DNA of 64,000 nt, taken from the NCBI GenBank assembly GCA_949296855.1, contig CASFRN010000161.1, forward strand, positions 23,747 to 87,746. Reading direction: 5' to 3'. This document shows, in pieces, positions 33,534 to 42,308 of this stretch (position 1 is its first letter; every line of letters begins with the position of its first letter). The notes beneath the pieces are model-generated. The model was given only the letters and a program-made list of their open reading frames with translations, was not told where the DNA came from and ran no database searches. This DNA comes from an uncultured Bacteroides sp. Lineage in GTDB: Bacteria > Bacteroidota > Bacteroidia > Bacteroidales > Bacteroidaceae. The translations under genes and the position numbers were made by a program.

Positions 33534-34796
33534 ATGAGGGTACTTATCATAAATACATCCGAACGGACAGGAGGCGCGGCAATCGCAGCAAGCCGCCTGA
33601 TGGAGGCTTTGAAGAACAGCGGCATCAAAGCCAAGATGCTGGTGCGCGACAAGCAGACCGACCAAGTGACCGTGGTCGCGCTGAAGAAGTCGTGGCGGCA
33701 AATCTGGCAATTCGTATGGGAACGCATCGTGATATGGATAGCCAACCGCTTCAAGAAGCACAACCTCTTCGCCGTGGACATTGCCAATACAGGCACCGAC
33801 ATCACTTCGCTGCCCGAATTCCGCCAAGCCGATGTCATTCACCTGCATTGGGTCAATCAAGGCTTGCTTTCGCTGAAAGACCTTCGGAAAATCTTCCTGT
33901 CGGGCAAGCCCGTCTTATGGACCATGCACGATATGTGGCCCGTCACCGGCATCTGCCACCACGCGGGAGACTGCACGCATTATCAGGCGCAGTGTCACGA
34001 TTGCCCCTTGCTTTACCGCGGGCACCGTCACGACCTTTCCTACAAGACGTTTGTCAAGAAGCAACAGCTCTATAAAGACGCCAACATCACTTTCGTGGCG
34101 TGCAGCCGCTGGCTGGAAGAATTGGCAAAGAAAAGCGCCCTCACCCTCGGACATACCGTGACCAACCTTCCCAATCCTATCAATACCAACCTGTTTCATC
34201 CTACCGACAAGGTTGCAGCCCGGCGGAAACTCAACCTTCCCGAAGACAAACGGCTGCTGCTGTTCAGTTCGATGAAAATCACCGACAAGAAGAAAGGCAT
34301 TGATTACTTGGTGGAAGCCTGCCGCCTGCTCCACGAAAAGCAGCCCGGATTCTGCGAAAAGCTTGCCGTAGTGGTCGTAGGCAAGGAGTCGCAACAGTAT
34401 GCCGACCTGTTCCCTTTCCCCGTCTACTGCCTCAGCTACATAGGCAAGGAGAAGGAAATGACCGCCGTCTACAACGCTGTCGACCTCTTCGTCACCCCGT
34501 CGCTCCAAGAGAACCTGCCCAACACCATTATGGAAGCCATGTCGTGCGGCGTGCCCTGCGTCGGCTTCTGCATCGGAGGCATCCCCGAAATGATAGACCA
34601 CCTGCACAACGGATACGTAGCCCGCTACCGTTCTGCCGAAGACCTGGCGAACGGCATCTGCTGGTCGCTCACCGAAGGCGATTACCAAAGCCTCAGCACC
34701 GAAGCCCGCCGCAAAGTGCTCAGCACCTATACCGAACACGTGGTGGCAATGAAATACATCGGAATCTATAACCACATCACCGGACAAAACGCCTGA
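33534..34796 (+). CDS. Family 4 glycosyltransferase
   Basis: This 420-residue GT-B enzyme has an N-terminal glycine-rich loop (TSERTGGAAIAASRLMEAL), a first domain with HLHWVNQGLLSL and LWTMHDMWPVTGICHHAGDC, and the C-terminal donor site YNAVDLFVTPSLQENLPNTIMEAMSCGVPCVGF with the EX7E motif. A CHHAGDCTHY/CHDCP cluster suggests a bound metal and is common in this Bacteroidetes subgroup. It adds a sugar to a surface glycan. The next GT2 gene starts 6 bases later. Confidence 0.92.
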   Translation: MRVLIINTSERTGGAAIAASRLMEALKNSGIKAKMLVRDKQTDQVTVVALKKSWRQIWQFVWERIVIWIANRFKKHNLFAVDIANTGTDITSLPEFRQADVIHLHWVNQGLLSLKDLRKIFLSGKPVLWTMHDMWPVTGICHHAGDCTHYQAQCHDCPLLYRGHRHDLSYKTFVKKQQLYKDANITFVACSRWLEELAKKSALTLGHTVTNLPNPINTNLFHPTDKVAARRKLNLPEDKRLLLFSSMKITDKKKGIDYLVEACRLLHEKQPGFCEKLAVVVVGKESQQYADLFPFPVYCLSYIGKEKEMTAVYNAVDLFVTPSLQENLPNTIMEAMSCGVPCVGFCIGGIPEMIDHLHNGYVARYRSAEDLANGICWSLTEGDYQSLSTEARRKVLSTYTEHVVAMKYIGIYNHITGQNA

Positions 34797-34802
34797 ACGC
34801 CT

Positions 34803-35552
34803 ATGCTACAGCATCTGCACCCTAAGTTCTCCGTCATCACCGTCACCTACAACGCCGGAGCCGTCATCGAAGACACCATACAGAGCGTCATCACCCAGAC
34901 GTATAAGAACATCGAATACATCATCGTCGACGGCGCGTCTACCGACAAGACGATGAGCATCGTCAACCGCTACCGCGACCGCATCCACACCGTAGTGAGC
35001 GAACCCGACCGCGGGCTGTACGACGCGATGAACAAAGGCATCCGCCTCGCCACGGGCGACTATGTGTGCTTCCTCAATGCGGGCGACGAGCTGCACGAAG
35101 ACGATACCCTCCAACTCATCGTCCACAGCCTTGCGGGGCTGGCCGAACTGCCCGATGTCATCTACGGACGCACCGCCATCGTCGACCGCGAGGGCCATTT
35201 CCTGCGGATGCGCCGCCTCGAACCGCCCGAAAACCTTACGTGGCGCAGCTTCCGCCAAGGGATGCTCGTCTGCCACCAGGCGTTCTTCGCCCGCCGCGAC
35301 CATGCCGTCGCCTACGACCTCCGCTACCGCTTCTCTGCCGACTTCGACTGGTGCATCCGCGTGATGAAGCAAAGCACGGTGCTCCACAACACCCGCCTCA
35401 CGCTCATCGACTACCTGAACGAAGGGATGACCACGCGCAACCACCGCGCCTCCCTGCGCGAGCGTTTCCGCATCATGTGCCGCCACTACGGCACGGTGCA
35501 GACCGTCGCCCTTCATCTCAAGTTCGCTCTCCGGCTGCTGTATAAAAAGTAA
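34803..35552 (+). CDS. Family 2 glycosyltransferase
   Basis: This 249-residue GT-A enzyme contains FSVITVTYNAGAVIEDTIQSVITQTYKNIEYIIVDGASTDKT, SEPDRGLYDAMNKGIRLATGDYVCFLNAGDEL (DxD equivalent, NAGD) and a C-terminal acceptor part (FSADFDWCIRVMKQ). This matches WcaA/colanic-acid-like transferases with the SEPDxGxYDAMNKG signature. It is translated right after the GT4 gene, so the two likely act in sequence. Confidence 0.92.
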   Translation: MLQHLHPKFSVITVTYNAGAVIEDTIQSVITQTYKNIEYIIVDGASTDKTMSIVNRYRDRIHTVVSEPDRGLYDAMNKGIRLATGDYVCFLNAGDELHEDDTLQLIVHSLAGLAELPDVIYGRTAIVDREGHFLRMRRLEPPENLTWRSFRQGMLVCHQAFFARRDHAVAYDLRYRFSADFDWCIRVMKQSTVLHNTRLTLIDYLNEGMTTRNHRASLRERFRIMCRHYGTVQTVALHLKFALRLLYKK

Positions 35553-35557
35553 ATACT

Positions 35558-35627
35558 TTTTCACCACAGATTACACAGATTAGCGTTATCAATCAATTAT
35601 TTTAATCTGTGTAATCTGTGGTGAAAA
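35558..35627. repeat. CACCACAGATTACACAG hairpin, perfect 25-bp arms
   Basis: Arms 35558-35582 and 35603-35627 are perfectly complementary with a 20-base loop and lie between converging genes. TTTT on one side and AAAA on the other make it a bidirectional terminator. Confidence 0.9.
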
Positions 35628-35634
35628 TACCATA

Positions 35635-38127
35635 TCATCCACGCTTCCGCACACGCAGTACAATCAGCACAACGGCGCCTGCGAGCAGAATGCCTAAAGC
35701 ACAATAAGTGACGGTTTCGGTAACAGTTACCGATTTTGGTTCGAAGAGTAAGCGGACTGTATGCTTTCCGGCAGGAACGTTTATCGCACGAAGTACATAA
35801 TCAGCCCGTCCGACAGGGACTTCTTCATCATCCACAAACGCTTGCCATTCGGGATAATAAATTTCGGAGAAAACCACGGTGCCTCCTGCTTGCGAAGTGA
35901 CTTCGTAAATCAATTCATTCGGCTCGTAATGCTTGAATGTGATGCTCCGCGTCGAATCGGAAACCGACGCTTGTGAAGGGGCTTTCACTTGCTCGGCAAA
36001 CTGAAGATTTACCACAGCAGTCTTGCGTAAGTCAACTACCGCAAGACTATCCAACTCTTCATTGGCATTGCCTACGTAGCGCACGTCATCGACAAACCAT
36101 GCATTCCCCATCGCGTAAGGATTCTGTACGGGCATCGTGCCTCCGCCTTGCAAGGGGAAGATGAAATATTTCGCGTTCAGCATATTCAGAATACGGATGT
36201 GGTCGGGATTGAACTTCGACATATCTCCTCCCGCTTCGGATAATCCGGAAGCAAGGTTGCTCATTTCGAACTGGATATACGTCTCGATAAGTTCCTGATA
36301 CCGGCGGAGTTTAGCTGCATGATACCCTCCGATGCTCTTGTGCCAATAGGAAGTCTCGTTCTCGTTGAATGTATTAGTCGAGAGGTTCAATACACGATAG
36401 TAAGTAGTATCTTTCAAAATTGCCTTATCGGTCTCCGAAGGCTGGGCAAAGGGTTTCATCTCGGTGCCTTTCGCCACGAACTGCGCATCGTAAAGGTAAC
36501 GCTTGTTTACCGTCCACATATCAAGCAGACAGAGAACCGCCAACGAAACGATAAGTGCAGTAGATTTCAGTTTTCCACGCACATACATCAACAGCAATGC
36601 CACACCTACCAGGATGACACAGAAGCTACGCCACGCATCGGCTGTAAAGATGCTGACACGCATTTCTTCCAAATTCATCAGGATAGGTGCCAAATGCTCG
36701 GCAGGAAGCGCGTTCTGCAGGGCATTCATCTCCATAGTCGATACATACGAGGGGAAGAACACACGGGGTGCCAAAGCAAACAAGAGCGACAAGCCTCCCG
36801 TCAGCCCAAGGCTGATGAAAAATGCTTTTGCCTTTTCGCGCAACAATTCAGGACGTTCCACAATCTGTTTCAACGCTAACATAGCCAATAACGGTATGGT
36901 AAATTCAGCAATCACGAGGATAGACGACACGGCACGGAACTTGTTATACATCGGCACATAGTCGATGAAGAAATCAGTCAGCCCCATAAAGTTCTTTCCC
37001 CACGAAAGCAGGATAGAGAATACCGTTCCGCCCAGCAACGCCCATTTCATCGGACCTTTCACGATGAAACAGCCCAATACGAACAAGAACATCACAAAGG
37101 CACCCACATAGACAGGGCCAGAAGTGCCCGGCTGTTCGCCCCAGTATTGTCCCAATTGGCTATACAGACCGGCATACATCGGATTCGCTTTACTCATTGC
37201 CCGCTCATTCTGTGCCAGAGGAACAGATGCCCCGCCTTTTACATTGGGCACAAGCAGTGAGAAGGTTTCGCCGATACCATAACTCCATTGTGTAATGTAG
37301 CTGCGTTCCAGCCCGCTTCCGGTTTGGTCGGCAGACTGTGGCTTGACCAGTTCACTCTTGCCACGCATACTTTCTTTGCTGTATTGATACGTATGATATA
37401 GGTTCGACAAGTTGATACATACCGCCAGTACGCCCGCTATCGCCAGTACGCCCGTTGCTTTCCAGAACTGAGGGAAAGTTTTTTCTTTCCATGCCTTCAC
37501 ACCGAACGCTATTGCCATAAAGAGCATCACGAAAAGGAAGTAATAAGTCATTTGCAGGTGATTCGATACTATCTGGAGTGCAGCGAAAAGCGCAGTCACG
37601 ATTCCGCCTGCCCAATACTTGCCACGATAAGCCAGCACCATACCCGCAATGGTAGGCGGTATGTATGCCAACGTAACGAATTTCCAGATATGCCCGGCAG
37701 CAATAATGATGAAGAAATACGAAGAGAACGCCCACAGAATCGCTCCCAATGCCGCCATCCAGACTTTGAAGTTGAACGCACGGAGCAGGATATAGAATCC
37801 TAACAACATCACGAACACGTACCACACATAAGTGGGCAAATACAAGTGATAAAGGTCTTGCACCGTGTTCAGCGTACGGCTCGAATCATAGCCCGGAGCC
37901 AGCTGATACGTAGGCATTCCGCTGAACAGCGAGTTTGTCCAACGGGTCACCTTTCCATGTTTCTGGTGATATTCCTGATGTTCACGTCCGGCACCGATAC
38001 CCGCTACTGCATCATGTTGTGCCAAGATGCGTCCCTCGAACACCGCCGGATAGAAATAAGCGAACGAAATAGCTACAAAAAGCACAATCGCCGCCACATC
38101 CGGAAGAAGTTTCTTTAATCCATCCAT
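35635..38127 (-). CDS. YfhO-family multi-spanning membrane protein
   Basis: The protein has 830 residues. The N-terminal segment (LLPDVAAIVLFVAISFAYFYPAVFEGRIL) and about a dozen later hydrophobic helices make it a large GT-C-like membrane protein. A long soluble part (about 540-790) contains YYRVLNLSTNTFNENETSYWHKSIGGYHAAKL, diagnostic for YfhO. A final helix precedes RVRKRG. YfhO-type proteins in Gram-positives glycosylate lipoteichoic acid; in Bacteroidetes the substrate is not established. At the edge of a glycan locus, a role in glycosylation of a periplasmic acceptor is plausible. Confidence 0.9.
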   Translation of the reverse strand: MDGLKKLLPDVAAIVLFVAISFAYFYPAVFEGRILAQHDAVAGIGAGREHQEYHQKHGKVTRWTNSLFSGMPTYQLAPGYDSSRTLNTVQDLYHLYLPTYVWYVFVMLLGFYILLRAFNFKVWMAALGAILWAFSSYFFIIIAAGHIWKFVTLAYIPPTIAGMVLAYRGKYWAGGIVTALFAALQIVSNHLQMTYYFLFVMLFMAIAFGVKAWKEKTFPQFWKATGVLAIAGVLAVCINLSNLYHTYQYSKESMRGKSELVKPQSADQTGSGLERSYITQWSYGIGETFSLLVPNVKGGASVPLAQNERAMSKANPMYAGLYSQLGQYWGEQPGTSGPVYVGAFVMFLFVLGCFIVKGPMKWALLGGTVFSILLSWGKNFMGLTDFFIDYVPMYNKFRAVSSILVIAEFTIPLLAMLALKQIVERPELLREKAKAFFISLGLTGGLSLLFALAPRVFFPSYVSTMEMNALQNALPAEHLAPILMNLEEMRVSIFTADAWRSFCVILVGVALLLMYVRGKLKSTALIVSLAVLCLLDMWTVNKRYLYDAQFVAKGTEMKPFAQPSETDKAILKDTTYYRVLNLSTNTFNENETSYWHKSIGGYHAAKLRRYQELIETYIQFEMSNLASGLSEAGGDMSKFNPDHIRILNMLNAKYFIFPLQGGGTMPVQNPYAMGNAWFVDDVRYVGNANEELDSLAVVDLRKTAVVNLQFAEQVKAPSQASVSDSTRSITFKHYEPNELIYEVTSQAGGTVVFSEIYYPEWQAFVDDEEVPVGRADYVLRAINVPAGKHTVRLLFEPKSVTVTETVTYCALGILLAGAVVLIVLRVRKRG

Positions 38128-38160
38128 AAAAAGCAGTTTATTGATTTACATTTCAGCGGA

Positions 38161-38198
38161 CAAAGATAACACAATACTCCTTGAAAATGCTAACTTTG
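38161..38198. promoter_or_regulatory. Divergent promoters of YfhO and mtnN
   Basis: Minus strand TATCTTTG (38161-38168) and plus strand TAACTTTG (38191-38198) both match TAnnTTTG, leaving leaders of about 28 and 16-20 bases. Confidence 0.65.
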
Positions 38199-38219
38199 CA
38201 GCGTAAAATAAAATCATTT

Positions 38220-38915
38220 ATGAAAATAGGAATCATTACCGCCATGTCTTCCGAACAGAAGCAGCTGGCAAACCAACTGGACAATAAGACCGAACATCGT
38301 GAAGGGCCGTTCGCTTACATCGAAGGGACGGTAAAAAACAACACCCATATCTTGATGCAATGCGGCATCGGGAAAGTGAACGCTGCCGCAGGGACGGTGG
38401 AACTCATCCGCAATTTTCAGCCCGACTGCATCATCAGTACCGGTGTGGCAGGCGGAATTGATAGCGAACTGAATGTGATGGATGTAGTCGTAAGCCGGAA
38501 CATCGTTTACCACGATGTGTGGTGCGGCGAAGGAAACGCCTACGGACAAGTGCAAGGTTTTCCTACGTTCTTCCAAGGAAATGACACCTTATATAATTGT
38601 GCCCTCTCGCTCGATACCGAAACGGCAATTCATGGCGGACTGATTTGCACCGGCGACAAGTTCATCACCGACCGTGCGGAGCTGAACGTCATCAAGCAGA
38701 ACTTTCCCGAAGGGCTTGCCGTAGATATGGAATCGGCTGCCATCGCACAGGTATGCTATCTTTACCACGTGCCTTTCATCAGCTTCCGCATCATCAGCGA
38801 CACACCGGGAGCCGACAAGCACTGGGAACAATACAAAAACTTCTGGGGTGAGATAGCCGATAACTCCTTCCGCGTGACCGAAACCTTCCTGAAAGCATTA
38901 CCGAACAAGCTTTAA
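38220..38915 (+). CDS. mtnN: 5'-methylthioadenosine/S-adenosylhomocysteine nucleosidase
   Basis: MtnN removes adenine from methylthioadenosine and S-adenosylhomocysteine. The 231 residues begin MKIGIITAMSSEQKQL. They show STGVAGGID, ICTGDKFITD and the catalytic VDMESAAIAQVC, with FRIISD at the end. The frame extends to 38181, but ATG 38220 is the natural start and follows the promoter. luxS follows after 34 bases, coupling the two steps of S-adenosylhomocysteine recycling. Confidence 0.95.
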   Translation: MKIGIITAMSSEQKQLANQLDNKTEHREGPFAYIEGTVKNNTHILMQCGIGKVNAAAGTVELIRNFQPDCIISTGVAGGIDSELNVMDVVVSRNIVYHDVWCGEGNAYGQVQGFPTFFQGNDTLYNCALSLDTETAIHGGLICTGDKFITDRAELNVIKQNFPEGLAVDMESAAIAQVCYLYHVPFISFRIISDTPGADKHWEQYKNFWGEIADNSFRVTETFLKALPNKL

Positions 38916-38949
38916 AAACCGATTAAACCAACTTTAAGAACCAGTTAAT

Positions 38950-39441
38950 ATGAAAAAGATACCCAGCTTTACCGTAGACCATATCCACCTGTTGCGTGGC
39001 ATTTACGTATCACGCAAAGATGTGGTAGGAGAAGAAATCGTCACCACGTTCGACATCCGTATGAAAGAACCTAACCGCGAACCGTGCCTCAGCCCTTCGG
39101 CTATCCACACAATCGAACATTTGGCTGCTACTTACCTCCGCAATCATCCCACGTGGGCAGACAAGATTATCTATTGGGGTCCCATGGGTTGCCTCACCGG
39201 AAACTATCTGGTAGTAAAAGGAGATTTACGGTCGGAAGACATCGTAGACTTGATGAAGGAAACGTTCCACTTCATCGCCGAATTTGAAGGCGATGTGCCC
39301 GGAGCCAGCCCCAAAGATTGCGGCAATTACCTGATGATGAATCTCCCGATGGCACGGTGGGAAGCCAAGAAGTTCCTCGATGAAGTGTTGGAACAGCTGA
39401 CCGATGCCAATCTGAATTATCCGGAAACGGTGAATAGTTAA
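38950..39441 (+). CDS. luxS: S-ribosylhomocysteine lyase LuxS
   Basis: LuxS cleaves S-ribosylhomocysteine, the product of MtnN, to homocysteine and DPD, the precursor of autoinducer 2. The metal site H53-TIE-H57 and the third ligand region SPKDCGNY (C124) are present, as is the catalytic Cys81 region (GPMGCLTGNY). The length of 163 is standard. It forms an operon with mtnN, so homocysteine recovery and AI-2 output should be co-regulated. Confidence 0.97.
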   Translation: MKKIPSFTVDHIHLLRGIYVSRKDVVGEEIVTTFDIRMKEPNREPCLSPSAIHTIEHLAATYLRNHPTWADKIIYWGPMGCLTGNYLVVKGDLRSEDIVDLMKETFHFIAEFEGDVPGASPKDCGNYLMMNLPMARWEAKKFLDEVLEQLTDANLNYPETVNS

Positions 39442-39459
39442 TAATCAACTTATATCATG

Positions 39460-39550
39460 GCACACAGATGGCACTGATTTTGCAGATAGCCACAGATTTA
39501 TTTAAAGAAATAATCTGTGAAAATCGGTTTTATCTCTGTCATCTGCGTGC
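39460..39550. repeat. CACAGAT-family hairpin
   Basis: The outer arms GCACACAGATGGCA (39460-39473) and TGTCATCTGCGTGC (39537-39550) pair imperfectly. Inner CACAGATTTATT (39491) and AATAATCTGTG (39509) close the stem. It terminates luxS and the converging GH115 gene. Confidence 0.75.
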
Positions 39551-39573
39551 TATAATGAGCTACTTAGTAACTG

Positions 39574-42153
39574 TTACTTATTCACTATCCTCACGTCCGG
39601 ACCGACGTATGTTTTCTTCAGTCCGCCCCAATCCACAAGGATGCGTTGTATCATTACGCCGGGATCGCCACAACTTAAAGTCAATGTGTGCGCTTTACGC
39701 TCACGGTCTACCGGGAAAGAGAACGTAGCTTTTACACCGTTTTGAAGCACATGGTCCTTCCATTCCTTAGAATATTCTACCGGAACATTGTTGGTCACCT
39801 GCACGGGTTGTCCGTCTACCGATACGCCGAAACGAGTACCTCTACCTTTATATATAGGGAATACCGGCAACGAATAGATATGTACAGTTACCGAATCGGC
39901 ATCTATCTGTGGCAATTCATACTCAATCTGAGGAGCCGCCGGTGAAGTGGGGTCGGCCAAAGCTTCTGTCGCCTCCCCTAACTGGATGATGTTCCAGTCG
40001 TAACCCAATCCTTTTACCAGACGCAACGTATGACCGGAAGCCGACTTGACCTGATAGCGTGTCAGGTCTACCAACGTACAACAGTCCAACACATCTTGCT
40101 CGGGACGGAGCGACAAGTCCACAGGCGTTTTCCCTTTTCCTTTCGTATAAGTCACCTCCGGCATATGCTGATATTTAGCCACCCATCCCGGTGCCAACAT
40201 CATCATGTGGTTCCATTTCCCATCCAGTTGCGTATTATACCGGTGGTTCAACGAAGCGATGCTGTCGTATGCCAATTGCGATTGGCTGGCCGCCCAATTG
40301 GCTTGTTCCACCTTACCCTCGGCAAGCAATTCACGGTTCAGCTGCGCCATCAGGAACTTGCGGTTCATCTGATACGAAGCCATAGCCTGATAGCCTATCA
40401 ATTCGAAGAACGCCGGACGGTCGTTTGCCGGAAGCTCATTATAAAGGCGGGTCGCCTCATCCGACAAACGCTGGTAATCATCCAGACGGCGAAGCGCATC
40501 GTTGTAGTTCTGGAACGAGTAGTCGGTAGAAGCCAACTCTGTATACTCCGGATCATCCCATTCGCGTTCCCAGCCCATAAATTCCGGCTTACGGCTCCAT
40601 GCCAACCGGTAATATTCATCCAGCATACGCTGGAAACGACCTTTATATACATCGCCAAACAACTCAGCCATGAACGCGGCCTGGTGCTCATTGATAGAAT
40701 GGATATCATATTTATCTATATCCCATGCCATATCGAAAAAGGTTTTGACAGCAAGCTCTGCCGGCTTGATATCGCCCACATTCAGCAGCCAGTAACGGTC
40801 GGCACCCGTATCGTAGGCTTTCTTCAACTCCTCGTACATCAGTACAGGAGGGGTGGTGCATATCCAAAGATAATCGTGCGGAGCACCCAGATAAGACGTA
40901 TGATAATAAACTCCTGCCCGTCCGCTACGTTGTTGTTCCTGCGGATTGCTCAAGCGTTTCATATAACCGTAATTATCGTCCACCCATACCAAGGTCACGT
41001 CATCGGGCACTTTCAACCCCCGTTCATAAATGTCCAGCACCTCTTTGTAAGGCACGAACTGTTGCGGAATGGAGTCTATCGGATGCGGAATGTATTTCGA
41101 CAAGATATTCCGCTGGTCTGCCAGCACTTCTTCTATCAGGCTCACCTCACGTTCTTTGGGCACTCCCACCAATCCGGCATCGTGGATGCCCCGCATGGCA
41201 AGAGTATAGAAATTCTCGTAAGGTCCGTTCTCCGAGATACGCTTGTCGAGCACCTTGTTAATGCCGTCCTTATTGGTAAGGTAATTCCATTCGCCCATCG
41301 TGTCCTTGTTCCATTCCGTCACATTGTTGAACAGCAACGGCTCGCAATGTGAGGAAGTCATGACAATGGCAAAACTGTCCGCCACCAATTTGTTGTCGGG
41401 ATACTTGTTAAACGCTCCCGAGCTGGGATGCATGGCGGGAGCCAGCATATTGCCCCGCATACGGAGAATCAGCTCGCATACCTTGGCATACGTTTTCGGA
41501 CCAATGTCGCCCAGTTCCTTATCGAACGTCTTCGAAGCCCACGGCGTGATGCCCCATCCTTCATCGTTGATAAAAATGCCCCGGTATTTGATGCTGGGAG
41601 CTTTCGATGCATAATCAATGGCTTCCACATACAGCGCGTCATGCTGTTTTACGGGGACATCCGACCACCAATAAAGCGGAGAAACGCCCATCGCTTCCGA
41701 TACGGCAAACGTCCCGTATGCCGTTCCGCGGCGGTCGCATCCGGCAATTATCAATACCCGGTCAATGTTTCCGGCAGGCCGGTCTATCGTTTTCAGCACA
41801 TATTGTTCCCATCCGTTACGGATAGCGGACACATCCAGTTTCTTCTGCTTGACCATTTCATCGATAAACGGATTGTGCCCTACGGTACCGATGACAACGA
41901 TGTATTTCCCTTCCGTAGGATTTCCCGCCGACACTTTCCCCTTTACGCCCGTCACCCGTCCGATGTCTTCAGCAAACAGCGAAGCCGTTTTCTTTACCAC
42001 TTCAAAGTCTTCCGGACTTACATAAATATCGCACGGTTTTCCATCGGCGCACAAAGGAAAGTCCGCCGAGGATGCAGGCTTATCGTTCACTTTCGGCTGG
42101 GCGAAAGCGGACAGCCCGCAAAACAAGAATAACACAATAAATAAATGTTTCAT
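39574..42153 (-). CDS. Glycoside hydrolase family 115 (alpha-glucuronidase)
   Basis: GH115 enzymes release (4-O-methyl-)glucuronic acid from xylan or from arabinogalactan side chains. The 859-residue protein has a signal peptide (1-19, GLSAFAQ). An N-terminal alpha/beta domain is followed by the catalytic barrel with KYRGIFINDEGWGITPWASKTFDKELG and LILRMRGNMLAPAMHPSSGAFN, diagnostic blocks of the family. The C-terminal domain binds carbohydrate. The open frame reaches 42207, but the ATG at 42153 gives a proper signal peptide and follows a TATCTTTG box. It lies downstream of susCD and belongs to the same utilization locus. Confidence 0.94.
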   Translation of the reverse strand: MKHLFIVLFLFCGLSAFAQPKVNDKPASSADFPLCADGKPCDIYVSPEDFEVVKKTASLFAEDIGRVTGVKGKVSAGNPTEGKYIVVIGTVGHNPFIDEMVKQKKLDVSAIRNGWEQYVLKTIDRPAGNIDRVLIIAGCDRRGTAYGTFAVSEAMGVSPLYWWSDVPVKQHDALYVEAIDYASKAPSIKYRGIFINDEGWGITPWASKTFDKELGDIGPKTYAKVCELILRMRGNMLAPAMHPSSGAFNKYPDNKLVADSFAIVMTSSHCEPLLFNNVTEWNKDTMGEWNYLTNKDGINKVLDKRISENGPYENFYTLAMRGIHDAGLVGVPKEREVSLIEEVLADQRNILSKYIPHPIDSIPQQFVPYKEVLDIYERGLKVPDDVTLVWVDDNYGYMKRLSNPQEQQRSGRAGVYYHTSYLGAPHDYLWICTTPPVLMYEELKKAYDTGADRYWLLNVGDIKPAELAVKTFFDMAWDIDKYDIHSINEHQAAFMAELFGDVYKGRFQRMLDEYYRLAWSRKPEFMGWEREWDDPEYTELASTDYSFQNYNDALRRLDDYQRLSDEATRLYNELPANDRPAFFELIGYQAMASYQMNRKFLMAQLNRELLAEGKVEQANWAASQSQLAYDSIASLNHRYNTQLDGKWNHMMMLAPGWVAKYQHMPEVTYTKGKGKTPVDLSLRPEQDVLDCCTLVDLTRYQVKSASGHTLRLVKGLGYDWNIIQLGEATEALADPTSPAAPQIEYELPQIDADSVTVHIYSLPVFPIYKGRGTRFGVSVDGQPVQVTNNVPVEYSKEWKDHVLQNGVKATFSFPVDRERKAHTLTLSCGDPGVMIQRILVDWGGLKKTYVGPDVRIVNK

Positions 42154-42178
42154 AATAAGATTAACTAATGATTTGTTA

Positions 42179-42186
42179 CAAAGATA
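42179..42186 (-). promoter_or_regulatory. -7 box of the GH115 gene
   Basis: TATCTTTG on the minus strand matches TAnnTTTG and lies about 26 bases before the start at 42153, so GH115 can be expressed independently of susCD. Confidence 0.6.
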
Positions 42187-42258
42187 AAGAGTTCTCTTAA
42201 ATTGCATGACAAACCCTGCTGAAATATGTTGTAATACCTATTTTAAAAATCAATAAGA

Positions 42259-42297
42259 CAGGTGCACCGGCTCATGCATTACAGGCGGGTGCACCTG
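42259..42297 (-). terminator. Hairpin between susD and GH115
   Basis: CAGGTGCACC (42259-42268) and GGTGCACCTG (42288-42297) form a perfect 10-bp stem. On the minus strand it is followed by TCTTATTGATTTTT, so it may terminate or attenuate the susCD transcript. Confidence 0.6.
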
Positions 42298-42308
42298 ATA
42301 TGTCTAAA

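Noticed and set aside
33470-33838. N-terminal extension of the fucosyltransferase-like protein
   Set aside because: It lies opposite the GT4 coding sequence and lacks any family similarity; the promoter sits right before 33469.
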